A stretch of DNA of 45,993 nucleotides from Desulfobacterales bacterium. Its GTDB lineage: Bacteria; Desulfobacterota; Desulfobacteria; Desulfobacterales; JARGFK01. Shown in pieces: positions 36,218 to 44,489 of the stretch. Each line of letters starts with the position of its first letter. Positions within the stretch are counted from its first letter, which is position 1. The position numbers and the translations under genes are program-made. Below the pieces are notes generated by a model, which saw only the letters and a program-made list of their open reading frames with translations, made no database searches and was not told the origin of the DNA. The DNA lies in assembly GCA_029211065.1 (NCBI GenBank), contig JARGFK010000028.1:1-45993 (forward strand), read 5' to 3'.

Positions 36218-37711
36218 TTATTGAGCGTCAACCTTCTTTTTTTTCCACAGGGATTTAATCAGCGGCATGATGAATGATATAATTGAAATAATGATAAACG
36301 CCAGACTGATGGGATGGGTCACAAAGATGCTGTAGTCACCCTGGGAGATAATCAGGGACATGCGCAGATGTTCCTCCAGCTTCGGTCCCAGGATGATGGC
36401 CAGCAGCATCGGGACAATGGGAAATCCGTACTTTTTCATGAAATATCCCAACAGGCCGAAAGAAAACATGATTCCGGCGTCAAAAAAAGAATTGTGCAGG
36501 GCAAAAGTTCCCACCACGCAGAGTATTAAAATAATCGGCAGCAGGACCCTTTCCGGCACCTTAAGCACCTTGACCCAGAGTTTAATGGTGCAAAAAGTAA
36601 GAAATAGGTTCATAAAATTCGCCACCAGATAGGCCCAGAAAACGCTGTAGACAAACTGGGGCGCCTGTTGAAAAAGCAGCGGGCCCGGTATCAGGCCGTG
36701 AATCAACAGGGCGCCCAGCAGAATGGCGGTAACCGGGTCACCGGGAATCCCCAACGTCAGCATGGGTATCAGGGCGCCGCCGGCAACGGCGTTATTGGCC
36801 GCTTCCGGCGCAGCAACGCCCTCAGGCTCCCCTTTGCCGTATCCGTCCGCCTTTCGTGAAACCTTGCGGGCATAATCATAGCTTAAAAAAACTGCAATCG
36901 GTCCGCCGGCGCCCGGAATCGCGCCGATGCCGGTGCCCACCAGCGAACCGATCAGCATCGCTTTTAACAGCTTAAAAAGGTTTCTGATTTTCGGCAGGAC
37001 CCCCGAAATTTTTGATTTGTATTCCGGAATGACCTGCACTTTTCCGGCAATCCCCACCAGGATCTGGGGAATCGCAAACAGGCCGATCATCGCCGGCAGA
37101 AAGGATATGCCGGCCTGCAGTTCCACTGTGTTAAAGGTAAATCGCGGAGTGCCCATCATGGGATCGAGTCCCACCGTCATGATGATGAGTCCGATCACGC
37201 CGGAGATCAGGCCTTTGATGGTGGACTCCTGGCCGAAGCTGCAGATCAGCGTCAGGCCCAGCAGCACGATGGCGAACAGCTCCGGTGCGCCGAAGTTGAG
37301 CGCGACCTTTGCGATCAGGGGGGCTGCCAGAACCAGGCAGGTCAAGCCGAAGATGCCGCCGAAGAAGGATGACGCGACAGCCACCCCGAGGGCTTCGCCG
37401 GCCCGCCCGTTTTTGGCCATTTCATATCCGTCGATGGCAGTTGCCGAGGCAGACGGCGTTCCCGGTATATTCAATAGAATAGCTGAAATCGAGCCGCCGG
37501 TCATACCGGAGGCATATAATCCCAGCATCAGGCAGATGGATGTCACGGCAGACAGTTTAAAAGTCAACGGGAGGAGCAGCACCATCCCCAGGGAGATGGT
37601 TAGACCGGGGGTGGATCCGATGAACAGCCCGAAAAATACTCCCACCATGGAAGCAAAAATATTCTGCGGCTGAAGCACTTCATATAAAGCTGTCAACACT
37701 ATTCCGTCCAT
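36218..37711 (-). CDS. tctA: Tripartite tricarboxylate transporter large permease TctA
   Basis: The product has 497 residues with about twelve membrane segments. The TctA signatures are FGLFIGSTPGLTISLGMVLL near residue 28 and GTGIGAIPGAGGPIAVFLSY near 260, plus IPGTPSASATAIDGYEMAK. It is the solute-carrying membrane unit of a secondary, ion-coupled transporter that needs a periplasmic binding protein (TctC) and a small subunit (TctB), both encoded just upstream in the operon. Confidence 0.96.
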   Translation of the reverse strand: MDGIVLTALYEVLQPQNIFASMVGVFFGLFIGSTPGLTISLGMVLLLPLTFKLSAVTSICLMLGLYASGMTGGSISAILLNIPGTPSASATAIDGYEMAKNGRAGEALGVAVASSFFGGIFGLTCLVLAAPLIAKVALNFGAPELFAIVLLGLTLICSFGQESTIKGLISGVIGLIIMTVGLDPMMGTPRFTFNTVELQAGISFLPAMIGLFAIPQILVGIAGKVQVIPEYKSKISGVLPKIRNLFKLLKAMLIGSLVGTGIGAIPGAGGPIAVFLSYDYARKVSRKADGYGKGEPEGVAAPEAANNAVAGGALIPMLTLGIPGDPVTAILLGALLIHGLIPGPLLFQQAPQFVYSVFWAYLVANFMNLFLTFCTIKLWVKVLKVPERVLLPIILILCVVGTFALHNSFFDAGIMFSFGLLGYFMKKYGFPIVPMLLAIILGPKLEEHLRMSLIISQGDYSIFVTHPISLAFIIISIISFIMPLIKSLWKKKKVDAQ

Positions 37712-37723
37712 CGAAGCTCCTCT

Positions 37724-38179
37724 TTAGAAAAATTTCCCGCCGGGCAGAACCACCTGAAAAATTTTTTGAAAAAAAACATAGATAACCATTGGGGACACGA
37801 TCGATAAGACAACGATTTCCTTCCATTTTCGCGATCCGGTCATGACCATTAACACCGCCATGAAGACGGGTGTCACCCACACAAATCCGAACAGGTGCAT
37901 GGCCTGGACATACGCATACAAAAATATTGTCAGGAAGATAATGCCGATGCCTTCTTTGGATGAAATTTTCGGGTCAAAGCTTTCCAGCGGTTTTCTTAAA
38001 ACAGTCTTGAGCAGCAGCAGTAGAACCACTATAAACAACAAGACCACCAGCAGCCAGGGCATGAAATCTATGCCCAAAGTATTGGGCAGGTTTCGCGTCG
38101 GCAAACGGGATGTCAGAAAAGCATAATAGCTGCCGAAAATGAGCAGCACGACGGAGATGATGATATTGGCTTTTTTCAT
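37724..38179 (-). CDS. tctB: Tripartite tricarboxylate transporter small permease TctB
   Basis: The product has 151 residues with four hydrophobic segments, as expected for TctB. It starts with IIISVVLLIFGSYYAFLTSR and has a second segment block LLVVLLFIVVLLLLLK and later IFLTIFLYAYVQAMHLFGFV. The function is to support TctA in the membrane. The gene lies 12 nt before tctA and 64 nt after tctC. TctB sequences are poorly conserved, so assignment rests on size, topology and position. Confidence 0.9.
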   Translation of the reverse strand: MKKANIIISVVLLIFGSYYAFLTSRLPTRNLPNTLGIDFMPWLLVVLLFIVVLLLLLKTVLRKPLESFDPKISSKEGIGIIFLTIFLYAYVQAMHLFGFVWVTPVFMAVLMVMTGSRKWKEIVVLSIVSPMVIYVFFQKIFQVVLPGGKFF

Positions 38180-38243
38180 TCAAAAAATTCCCTTAAAAGC
38201 AGGGGCGACTCTCCACCGGGACATCGCCCCTGCCAAACGGTTA

Positions 38244-39203
38244 TTATTTTGAAAGGCCGCCCACTTTAACTGCCTCGGCCACATTGTTATTTTGAATGAC
38301 CAGATACTTCTCAAACTCCGCCTTGCCCATGAAATTGATATTGAAACCGTTTTTCTTTGATAGTTCCATAAACTCAGGGGTTTCGGCACCTTTCTGAAAG
38401 GCCGCTTCCAGCTTTTTGACGACGGCCGCCGGGGTTCCCTTGGGAGCGCTGATGCCGCGGAAAAGCTCCATGACCGCCGGATAACCCAGCTCCTTCATGG
38501 TGGGGATATCTTTAAGGGACGGATCCCTTTGCTCCGTGCTCATGGCCAGGATTCGGGCCTGACCGGCCTGCACCTGGGGGGCGATCTCGGGCAGGGGTAC
38601 GCAAATGGCCTCAACCTCTTTGCCCAGCAGGCTTGCAATTCTGCGTCCGGCTCCAAGGGGGACATGAACGGCTTGCATATCAACGACTGTTGCCATGAGA
38701 ACCGCGGTCAGATGGGTACCGCTGCCGGTGCCGGCATTACCGATTTTGATTTTGTTCGGGTTCTTTTTGCCGTAATCCACAAATTCCTGAAACGTCTTCC
38801 AGGGAGCATCCGCCCGGACGGCAATGGGCATGGCGGTAAATCCGATGTTGCAGATGTTATCAAAAGCATCGTATTTAAAGGGAACGTTGCCGATATTGGT
38901 GGTGGTCAGAATCGAAGTCGAATTCCACCCCAGGGTGTATCCGTCTGGAGCAGCATCTTTCAGCGCCGTATACATAATGCCGCCGCCGGCGCCCGGTTTG
39001 TTGATGGGAACAACCGGCTGGCCGAGTATTTTACCGGCCCCGTTTGCCAGCGCGCGTCCCATCAGGTCGGCTGATCCGCCGGCGCCAAATGGGATCAGAA
39101 AATTAATCGGTTTGCTGGGATAATCCGCACCCCACGCAAGTCCCATGTTCAACACCATTGTCAGAACGACTGCAAACAGAACACTTGATCTCTTTCTCAT
39201 CAT
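38244..39203 (-). CDS. tctC: Tripartite tricarboxylate transporter substrate-binding protein TctC
   Basis: The product has 319 residues with a signal peptide (VLFAVVLTMVLNMGLAWGAD, cleavage near residue 26). The TctC/Bug fold is visible in YPSKPINFLIPFGAGGSADL near residue 28, INKPGAGGGIMYTALKDAAP, and GNAGTGSGTHLTAVLMATVV. It captures the substrate in the periplasm and hands it to TctAB. Bug-family proteins bind carboxylates or sugar acids, so a negatively charged substrate is likely; the exact one cannot be read. Confidence 0.95.
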   Translation of the reverse strand: MMRKRSSVLFAVVLTMVLNMGLAWGADYPSKPINFLIPFGAGGSADLMGRALANGAGKILGQPVVPINKPGAGGGIMYTALKDAAPDGYTLGWNSTSILTTTNIGNVPFKYDAFDNICNIGFTAMPIAVRADAPWKTFQEFVDYGKKNPNKIKIGNAGTGSGTHLTAVLMATVVDMQAVHVPLGAGRRIASLLGKEVEAICVPLPEIAPQVQAGQARILAMSTEQRDPSLKDIPTMKELGYPAVMELFRGISAPKGTPAAVVKKLEAAFQKGAETPEFMELSKKNGFNINFMGKAEFEKYLVIQNNNVAEAVKVGGLSK

Positions 39204-39268
39204 AACGTTACCTCCCCTTTGTGTTGTTGATAAGTTTGAAGCGGCTTATATAGACTTTCGAAAAAGCA

Positions 39269-40189
39269 TTACAGGGTTGCCCATGCTTCCTTGATCACAC
39301 GCTTGGCATTGGCAATAATCACTTCAGGATACTCTTCAGCCAGAAGCGGCCTGACCTCAACGCTTAAAACCGGTTTGTTCTCCGGATTCAGCAGCTTTTT
39401 ATCCAGCAGCAATTTAAAGTAATCCCGAACATCGGCCGTGTCCAGTTCCCCTTCCGGTACGCCGAAGCGCGGCTGCAAATCACCATACATCGGGTGCAAT
39501 CGATCCCGCATGACACAATTGCCGATATGAAAATGCATGGGATACTTCATGACCAGCGGAATCGCATCCTCCGGTTTTTCGTTTAAAAGCGGAAAGTGCG
39601 ACAGATCCGCCAGGACGCCGAAATTCTTAAATTCCCCGTAAACATCCGCAGCCACATCCGCAGCATCCTGAAAATGTCCGATCAGGCATTCTTTGTCGAT
39701 GCCGCGGTCAAAAATCTTCATGTATAATTTAATATCTCCCATTTCCTGGGTATACCGGCACAATTCCTTCAGCGATTCGGCAAAAATCTTTTTGGCCTCG
39801 GCCCTCTTGTCATCCCCGGGATCCTTGCCCGACAGCACCCGCACGCAGGATGCGCCCAGATGGTACGCCTCATCAATGCCGCTTTTTACGCCGTTGATAG
39901 CCCTTTTTCTCTCCGCCGGATCAAACGCATTCAGGTTCAGCTTCTGGCTGAATACCCGCGGCTGGGTGGCATAGCACACTTTCATATGCGACACATCCAG
40001 AAGTTTGCGCGCTTCATTGCGAACCTTTACATCTTTTATCCAGCCCACTTCCACCGCCGTCCAAAAATCGTCTTCGACAATTTTTTTTAACGTTTCCACG
40101 ACCGGTCCTTCACCATTGACCACTTGCGGAAAAGCCTTGAAGTGAACGATACCCAGATCCATATAACGGTAAATCGAAAATGTATCCAT
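39269..40189 (-). CDS. Sugar phosphate isomerase/epimerase (xylose isomerase-like TIM barrel)
   Basis: The product has 306 residues. Barrel segments of the AP-endonuclease-2/xylose isomerase-like fold are visible: ASCVRVLSGKDPGDDKRAEA, YMKIFDRGIDKECLIGHFQD, FGVLADLSHFPLLNE (metal-binding Asp and His), YPMHFHIGNCVMRDRLHPMY (His) and PVLSVEVRP (Glu). Members isomerise or epimerise sugars, keto-sugars and sugar acids. Its operon position beside the creatininase-family and Zn-dehydrogenase genes recalls IolO of the Thermotoga inositol pathway, but this is a pattern match only. Confidence 0.9.
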   Translation of the reverse strand: MDTFSIYRYMDLGIVHFKAFPQVVNGEGPVVETLKKIVEDDFWTAVEVGWIKDVKVRNEARKLLDVSHMKVCYATQPRVFSQKLNLNAFDPAERKRAINGVKSGIDEAYHLGASCVRVLSGKDPGDDKRAEAKKIFAESLKELCRYTQEMGDIKLYMKIFDRGIDKECLIGHFQDAADVAADVYGEFKNFGVLADLSHFPLLNEKPEDAIPLVMKYPMHFHIGNCVMRDRLHPMYGDLQPRFGVPEGELDTADVRDYFKLLLDKKLLNPENKPVLSVEVRPLLAEEYPEVIIANAKRVIKEAWATL

Positions 40190-40203
40190 GCTGTCTCCTT
40201 TTA

Positions 40204-40815
40204 TCAGTTTTTTTGGATGTTGGCCGCCAGATAGGCGATCATAGCGGTATCTTCCACCAGGTCGGCCAGATAAAAGGCATTCATGAGGTCCGTCCCCATG
40301 GTCAGGATGCCGTGCTCTTTCATCAGGAGCGCTTTTATTTCAGGATTGTTCTGAACCCCGTCTGTCACGCAATCGCAAAGCTCCGAAGACCCGGGAGGAA
40401 AACACGCCACGCAGGGGACGTTTTTCAGCACCACCCGGGCGGATATGGTCGCCAGGGGCAGCGGTTCGCCTGTGTTGGAATACGCCGTGGCATAGGGCGG
40501 ATGAACGTGCGCAATGGCTCCCACATCGGGCCGGCTGCGAAAAGTCGCCAGATGAAAGGAGGTTTCCTTGGACCCTTTCAATCCCATGGGAGACTCCAGC
40601 ACGTCGCCCGAAAGCGTGACCAGAATATTCTCTTCCGGTTTGACGTCTCCCAGTGATATGGCGGTGGGTGTAATCAGCACCCGATCGGTATTGGGTATCC
40701 GGACACTGAGGTTCCCGCCGGTACCGCCGACCAGGTGTCGGTCATATGAACGCCGGGAAAACTCGGCCAATGCCGTTCTGTAATAGTTCAGCTCCCCGAT
40801 AGTTATATCCTTCAT
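40204..40815 (-). CDS. Class II aldolase/adducin family protein
   Basis: The product has 203 residues, usual for zinc-dependent class II aldolases such as fuculose-phosphate aldolase. Signatures are GTGGNLSVRIPNTDRVLITP near residue 30, the catalytic SKETSFHLA region near 82, the zinc histidines in AIAHVHPPYATAYS and the last one in EHGILTMG. It should cleave a sugar or sugar acid to an aldehyde and a dihydroxyacetone- or pyruvate-type fragment. The aldehyde could then be a substrate for AOR at the operon end (inference). It starts 3 nt after the UPF0261 gene. Confidence 0.93.
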   Translation of the reverse strand: MKDITIGELNYYRTALAEFSRRSYDRHLVGGTGGNLSVRIPNTDRVLITPTAISLGDVKPEENILVTLSGDVLESPMGLKGSKETSFHLATFRSRPDVGAIAHVHPPYATAYSNTGEPLPLATISARVVLKNVPCVACFPPGSSELCDCVTDGVQNNPEIKALLMKEHGILTMGTDLMNAFYLADLVEDTAMIAYLAANIQKN

Positions 40816-40818
40816 CTG

Positions 40819-42045
40819 TTATTCCCTTTCCTGTAAAAAACCGATTAATGCCTCTACGCAGATATCGGCAAAGGCATGATCGTTGATGTGCAGATCGATC
40901 TCTCTATAAGGGATCGACGGTTTCAATTGTTGTTTCAACGCCTGCAGCAGCATCCTGTTCCCTTTGGGATCAAAAAGCGGCCCCCCTTTACTGCCGTAGA
41001 CCGACCAGCCTTTTGTGGGAACCAGAACGGCAACCGGACCGGCGGCGGTGTTCAGCCGCTCTGCCATCACCGTTCCGATTTGCGCCATCTCCGTAGGGGA
41101 AATTTTGACATTGGCGTTGTTGGGGTTGTGAAAATAGATTTTTCTCCTGCGCAGCCTGCCGGGGATGGATTCTTTCGGACCGAAGCATAAATATTCCAGC
41201 CCGCCGGTGGATACGACCTGGGGAAGTCCCACCCGACCGGCCGTCGTCAGTCTTCCCGGCCGTACCGGGATATAAGCCCCTGCGCCCACCACTTCTTCGG
41301 AAAGTTCATGGGGCGTCAAATCGACAACGCCGCTGAAAATCCCCGATTCCATCAGTTCTTCCATGGCTGAACCGCCGGCGCCGGAAGCATGAAACGTAAT
41401 GACTTGATATCCCCTTTGACAGAGCTGCCCATGGATACGGTTGGCGGCTTTCTCGGTGTTGCCGAGAGCCGTCAAGGCAATCGTGCGACCACGCGCCGCC
41501 AGCGAAATCGGCTCTCCTCTTTCGACCATTCCCAACAGGGCGGCAACCGCATTGGACATAACTGATCGCGAAACCGGATTGGGACCGCCGAGCAGGTCCG
41601 CCACAGAAAACATCATCCCGATGTCGGCATTGCCGATATAGGGCCGCATGTTTCCCGAAGCCACCGTGGACAACAGAAACTTGGGAAAACCTAGCGGAAG
41701 GCTGCGCAAGGCCATGGCGGCAATGGCAGTCCCCTGGTTTCCGCCCAGGCCGATGGCGCCGTCCAGTTTGCCTTGCTTCAGCAGCGCTAAAAGAACACGC
41801 ATGGCCCCCTGGCCCATGGTTTTTATCACTGTGTCGCGTTCGCCGGTTTGGACCAGCCTCTCCAGCTTGCAGCCGGCCTGGGCCGCTACGGTATTATTTG
41901 AAAAATCGGCCTTGCCCGAAGCCGTGAACGCCCCCACATCGATCACGATGGGAATATGCCCGTGTTCACGTACCATACCGGCCATGAAAGCCGCCTCCGG
42001 CTCCTTGGTGTCCAGTGTTGCAATAATTGCGATATGTTTTGGCAT
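40819..42045 (-). CDS. UPF0261 (Tm-1-like ATP-binding domain) protein
   Basis: From ATG 42045 the product has 408 residues; an in-frame ATG at 42093 would add 16 residues without a ribosome site. UPF0261 features are IAIIATLDTKEPEAAFMAGM at the start, IGLGGNQGTAIAAMALRSLP near residue 104, VSTGGLEYLCFGP and WSVYGSKGGPLFDPKGNRM. The family binds nucleotide (its plant relative is the Tm-1 resistance protein), but its bacterial role is unknown. Genes of this family often lie with TIM-barrel and transport genes in catabolic clusters. It sits between the creatininase-family gene and the aldolase gene. Confidence 0.93.
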   Translation of the reverse strand: MPKHIAIIATLDTKEPEAAFMAGMVREHGHIPIVIDVGAFTASGKADFSNNTVAAQAGCKLERLVQTGERDTVIKTMGQGAMRVLLALLKQGKLDGAIGLGGNQGTAIAAMALRSLPLGFPKFLLSTVASGNMRPYIGNADIGMMFSVADLLGGPNPVSRSVMSNAVAALLGMVERGEPISLAARGRTIALTALGNTEKAANRIHGQLCQRGYQVITFHASGAGGSAMEELMESGIFSGVVDLTPHELSEEVVGAGAYIPVRPGRLTTAGRVGLPQVVSTGGLEYLCFGPKESIPGRLRRRKIYFHNPNNANVKISPTEMAQIGTVMAERLNTAAGPVAVLVPTKGWSVYGSKGGPLFDPKGNRMLLQALKQQLKPSIPYREIDLHINDHAFADICVEALIGFLQERE

Positions 42046-42131
42046 CGGGTAGATACTATTCAGATGAAGCGTTCGGCAGGGTTGGTTCTGCAACCCTGCC
42101 GTCTCCGCTTCAGCCGGAAGTCGATATCCGG

Positions 42132-42995
42132 TTAGGCTCTGTTTTTAAACTGACGCGCCTCCAACGGCACATTTATTTTAAACTTTTTGATTTCATTCAG
42201 AAAAGCCGCCAGGGCCTCCCCGGCAACCTTAAAGTATCTTTCCCCTTTTTCCTTGCTTCCGGCAAAGGGGTCGCCGATGGTGGCGGTATCACTGTATTCA
42301 TGGTGTTCCATGGGCACCCAGATGTTTTCAGATCCCATGAACATGACATTGCCGGTACCGTCTTTTTTGGAGAAATTTTTGCCCATGTAGGCCGGGGCAT
42401 GGGTCCGGTCTTTTTTGGCCTTGTCCATATCGATCAGGGTTTCATCCCAGGCCCAGACCGTGCTGGTTTCCAACTCGCCGGCGTGCCATCCCGGTGTATC
42501 TTCCGGCGGTCCTGTCATGATTTCACCGACAATGGACATGGAGCGTTCGGTGGGGGTCTTATACCAGCACACAAAGCAACCGGTTTCGTATCTTATTTTC
42601 CGCAGCACCTCGTCGATGACCTTGGAGTTACTGCCGTGGTGGGTGACAAATACAATCTTGTTGTAGCCGTGGTAGATCATGCTCATGGCCAGATCATAAA
42701 CCACCGCGCGATAGGTTGCACCGGAAAATGTCAAGGTTCCGGAACCTTTGTTGACTTCGCCCATATGGTGCGGGGAGTAACCCACCGGCATAAAGGGCGT
42801 GTATAAGGTGTCCGCCAATGGAGCCGCCTCCCGGACAACCCCCATGGTGGTCATGGAGTCGGTCCCCAGAACACAGTGGGAGCCGTGCTTCTCATTGGAA
42901 CCCATCGGAATCATGATGATATCGTTGGTCTTCAGGTGCTCGGCCACCTCATCATAACTTTTCTCAAACGTATTGTAACTTTTTCTTCTTGCCAT
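42132..42995 (-). CDS. Creatininase family hydrolase
   Basis: From ATG 42995 the product has 287 residues, with AAAGGAG upstream deciding the start over ATG 43013. Family signatures are IIMIPMGSNEKHGSHCVLGT (metal-binding Glu and His), GYSPHHMGEVNKGSGTLTFS, FVTHHGSNSKVIDE and TPGWHAGELETSTVWAWDE (metal ligands). These enzymes open amide or carbon rings; one member, IolN, hydrolyses 3-dehydro-scyllo-inosose. It is the first gene of the operon, directly behind the promoter and LacI operator at 43115-43162. Confidence 0.92.
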   Translation of the reverse strand: MARRKSYNTFEKSYDEVAEHLKTNDIIMIPMGSNEKHGSHCVLGTDSMTTMGVVREAAPLADTLYTPFMPVGYSPHHMGEVNKGSGTLTFSGATYRAVVYDLAMSMIYHGYNKIVFVTHHGSNSKVIDEVLRKIRYETGCFVCWYKTPTERSMSIVGEIMTGPPEDTPGWHAGELETSTVWAWDETLIDMDKAKKDRTHAPAYMGKNFSKKDGTGNVMFMGSENIWVPMEHHEYSDTATIGDPFAGSKEKGERYFKVAGEALAAFLNEIKKFKINVPLEARQFKNRA

Positions 42996-43035
42996 TTTTC
43001 TTGCTCCTTTCACATGGTTTTTGATTGAATCGGTT

Positions 43036-43055
43036 GCACCGCAACATGCGGGTGC
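43036..43055 (-). other. Hairpin in the operon leader
   Basis: GCACC-GCA and TGC-GGGTGC (plus-strand reading) form an eight-pair stem with one bulged base and loop ACA. It lies in the 5' leader, between the promoter/operator and the creatininase-family gene. It could stabilise the mRNA or be a leftover lacI terminator. No T tract follows. Confidence 0.35.
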
Positions 43056-43114
43056 AGCAATTTATGTCAGAAAATAACGCAGCGTGACGTCAGGGGAAAA
43101 ACTGTCACAATCAA

Positions 43115-43130
43115 TGGTAAACGTTTACCA
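43115..43130. promoter_or_regulatory. LacI-family operator before the catabolic operon
   Basis: TGGTAAACGTTTACCA is a perfect 16-bp palindrome with the central CG typical of LacI/PurR-family sites. The same core, with identical left flank (CAAT), occurs upstream of the lacI-type gene at 44191-44208. It overlaps the start region just downstream of the -10 of the predicted promoter, so binding should block transcription. Confidence 0.85.
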
Positions 43131-43135
43131 AAACA

Positions 43136-43162
43136 ATTAAGCAAAACAACGGATAATGTCAA
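43136..43162 (-). promoter_or_regulatory. Predicted sigma-70 promoter of the catabolic operon
   Basis: On the minus strand TTGACA (43162-43157) is followed 15 nt later by CTTAAT (43141-43136), a fair -10; TTAATT one base further is an alternative with 16-nt spacing. The LacI operator begins a few bases after it. The exact -35 hexamer and operator position make this a convincing repressed promoter. Confidence 0.6.
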
Positions 43163-43172
43163 TAGGTTTTTT

Positions 43173-44174
43173 TTAGATTTTTTCAGCCCCTGTCGACTCC
43201 CTGACGATCAGCCGGGTTTTAAACCATTTCATGCGTGAAAAATTATTATTTGCCATGAGGTTTACCAACATTTCCATTGCCGCCGCCCCGAGGCTGTTCA
43301 TGGGGATTTCTACCGTCGTCAGGGATGGCAGAAAATAGGAACTGAGGGGCACATTGTCAAACCCCACCACCGCCAGATCCTCCGGCACCCGCAACCCCAG
43401 TTCCCGCGCAGCATAGATGGTGCCGAAAGCCATCTGGTCATTGGCTGCAAAAATCGCCGTGGGACGATCTTTTTCACGCAAAATCCGGGCGGCAACCTGG
43501 TAACCGCCTTTGGGAGTTAGGTTTCCCCGCCGGACAAGGTGTTCATCAAAGGAACAACCATTCTGGGCCAGGGTCCCTTTATACCCCTTGAGCCGGTCGA
43601 TCCCGGTGGTGGAATTTTGAGGTCCCCCGACAAATCCGATGCGGGTGTGCTTCAGATTAATCAGATGCTGTGTTGCAAGGGCGGCGCCGCCGATATTGTC
43701 CACCACGATTGCCGGAAAATTGACTTCATGCCGTCCGATCACCACTACACGGTCCCTGAGTTCATTTAAGGCTGACAGCGGCTCATAACCATGGATGATG
43801 CCGCCGCTGAAAATAATGCCATCCACGATTTTTTCCCGGAGAAGGTAAATGGACTTGATGATCCGGTCCGGTTTGCGTTCGGTGTTCTGCAAAATGATGT
43901 TATACCCCTTTTGATCGGCAACATCCTGGATACCCCGGACGATCTCAGCATAGTAATGGTTGGAAATATCAGGGATGATGATCCCGATGGTCATGGTCTT
44001 TTTTAATTGAAGGCTGCGGGCCAGCGCGTTCGGCCGATAATCCAGTTCCTTGACCGTCTTTAAAACCCGTTCCCGGGTTTCCGGATTAACTTTATGGAGG
44101 CTGTTATTCACCACCCGCGACACCGTGGCAATGGATACACCGGCATGGCGGGCGACATCCTGGATGTTGGCCAT
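43173..44174 (-). CDS. LacI family transcriptional regulator
   Basis: The product has 333 residues. The DNA-binding head is IQDVARHAGVSIATVSRVVN at residues 3-22, then the hinge helix RPNALARSLQLKK. A periplasmic-binding-like effector domain follows (IGIIIPDISNHYYAEIVRGI, GIIFSGGI, IGFVGGPQNSTTGIDRLKGY, AVVGFDNVPLSSYFLPSLTT). It probably represses the downstream operon until a sugar-type ligand binds. Identical operators before its own gene and before the operon suggest autoregulation. Confidence 0.96.
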   Translation of the reverse strand: MANIQDVARHAGVSIATVSRVVNNSLHKVNPETRERVLKTVKELDYRPNALARSLQLKKTMTIGIIIPDISNHYYAEIVRGIQDVADQKGYNIILQNTERKPDRIIKSIYLLREKIVDGIIFSGGIIHGYEPLSALNELRDRVVVIGRHEVNFPAIVVDNIGGAALATQHLINLKHTRIGFVGGPQNSTTGIDRLKGYKGTLAQNGCSFDEHLVRRGNLTPKGGYQVAARILREKDRPTAIFAANDQMAFGTIYAARELGLRVPEDLAVVGFDNVPLSSYFLPSLTTVEIPMNSLGAAAMEMLVNLMANNNFSRMKWFKTRLIVRESTGAEKI

Positions 44175-44194
44175 ATTCCCTCGTTTAAAACAAT

Positions 44195-44208
44195 GGTAAA
44201 CGTTTACC
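44195..44208. promoter_or_regulatory. LacI-family operator before its own gene
   Basis: GGTAAACGTTTACC lies 21 nt upstream of the regulator start codon and is identical in its 14-bp core to the operator at 43116-43129. It points to negative autoregulation. Confidence 0.82.
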
Positions 44209-44209
44209 T

Positions 44210-44489
44210 GTATTTATGGTCTATTTCAGACATTGTCAAGGATATATCGCACTGCGAAAAATTTGTTATGTTTTTTTACCAAGAATTAAAGCCTGCGTCT
44301 TTACAAATACGGAATCAAACGATAATCTAACAGAGAGATTTAAAACGTGATCGAATTTATAAGTATATATTCATAGGTGAGGGATGACTACCCGGCCGTC
44401 AAAAACTCCCCGCTGTCGGCAGCATAAGACCGGGAACAATTGAACGTAAAGCCATCCGGACAAACGATCGGAGCGGAGCTGACCTGGCA
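44210..44489. other. Divergent gap between lacI-type gene and hydrolase
   Basis: The region holds the promoters of the two divergent genes. Apart from the operator at its left edge I see no repeat or gene. Confidence 0.35.

Noticed and set aside
36927-37673. Plus-strand ORF of 248 codons
   Set aside because: It is antisense to tctA and shows the proline/serine-rich look of a shadow frame.
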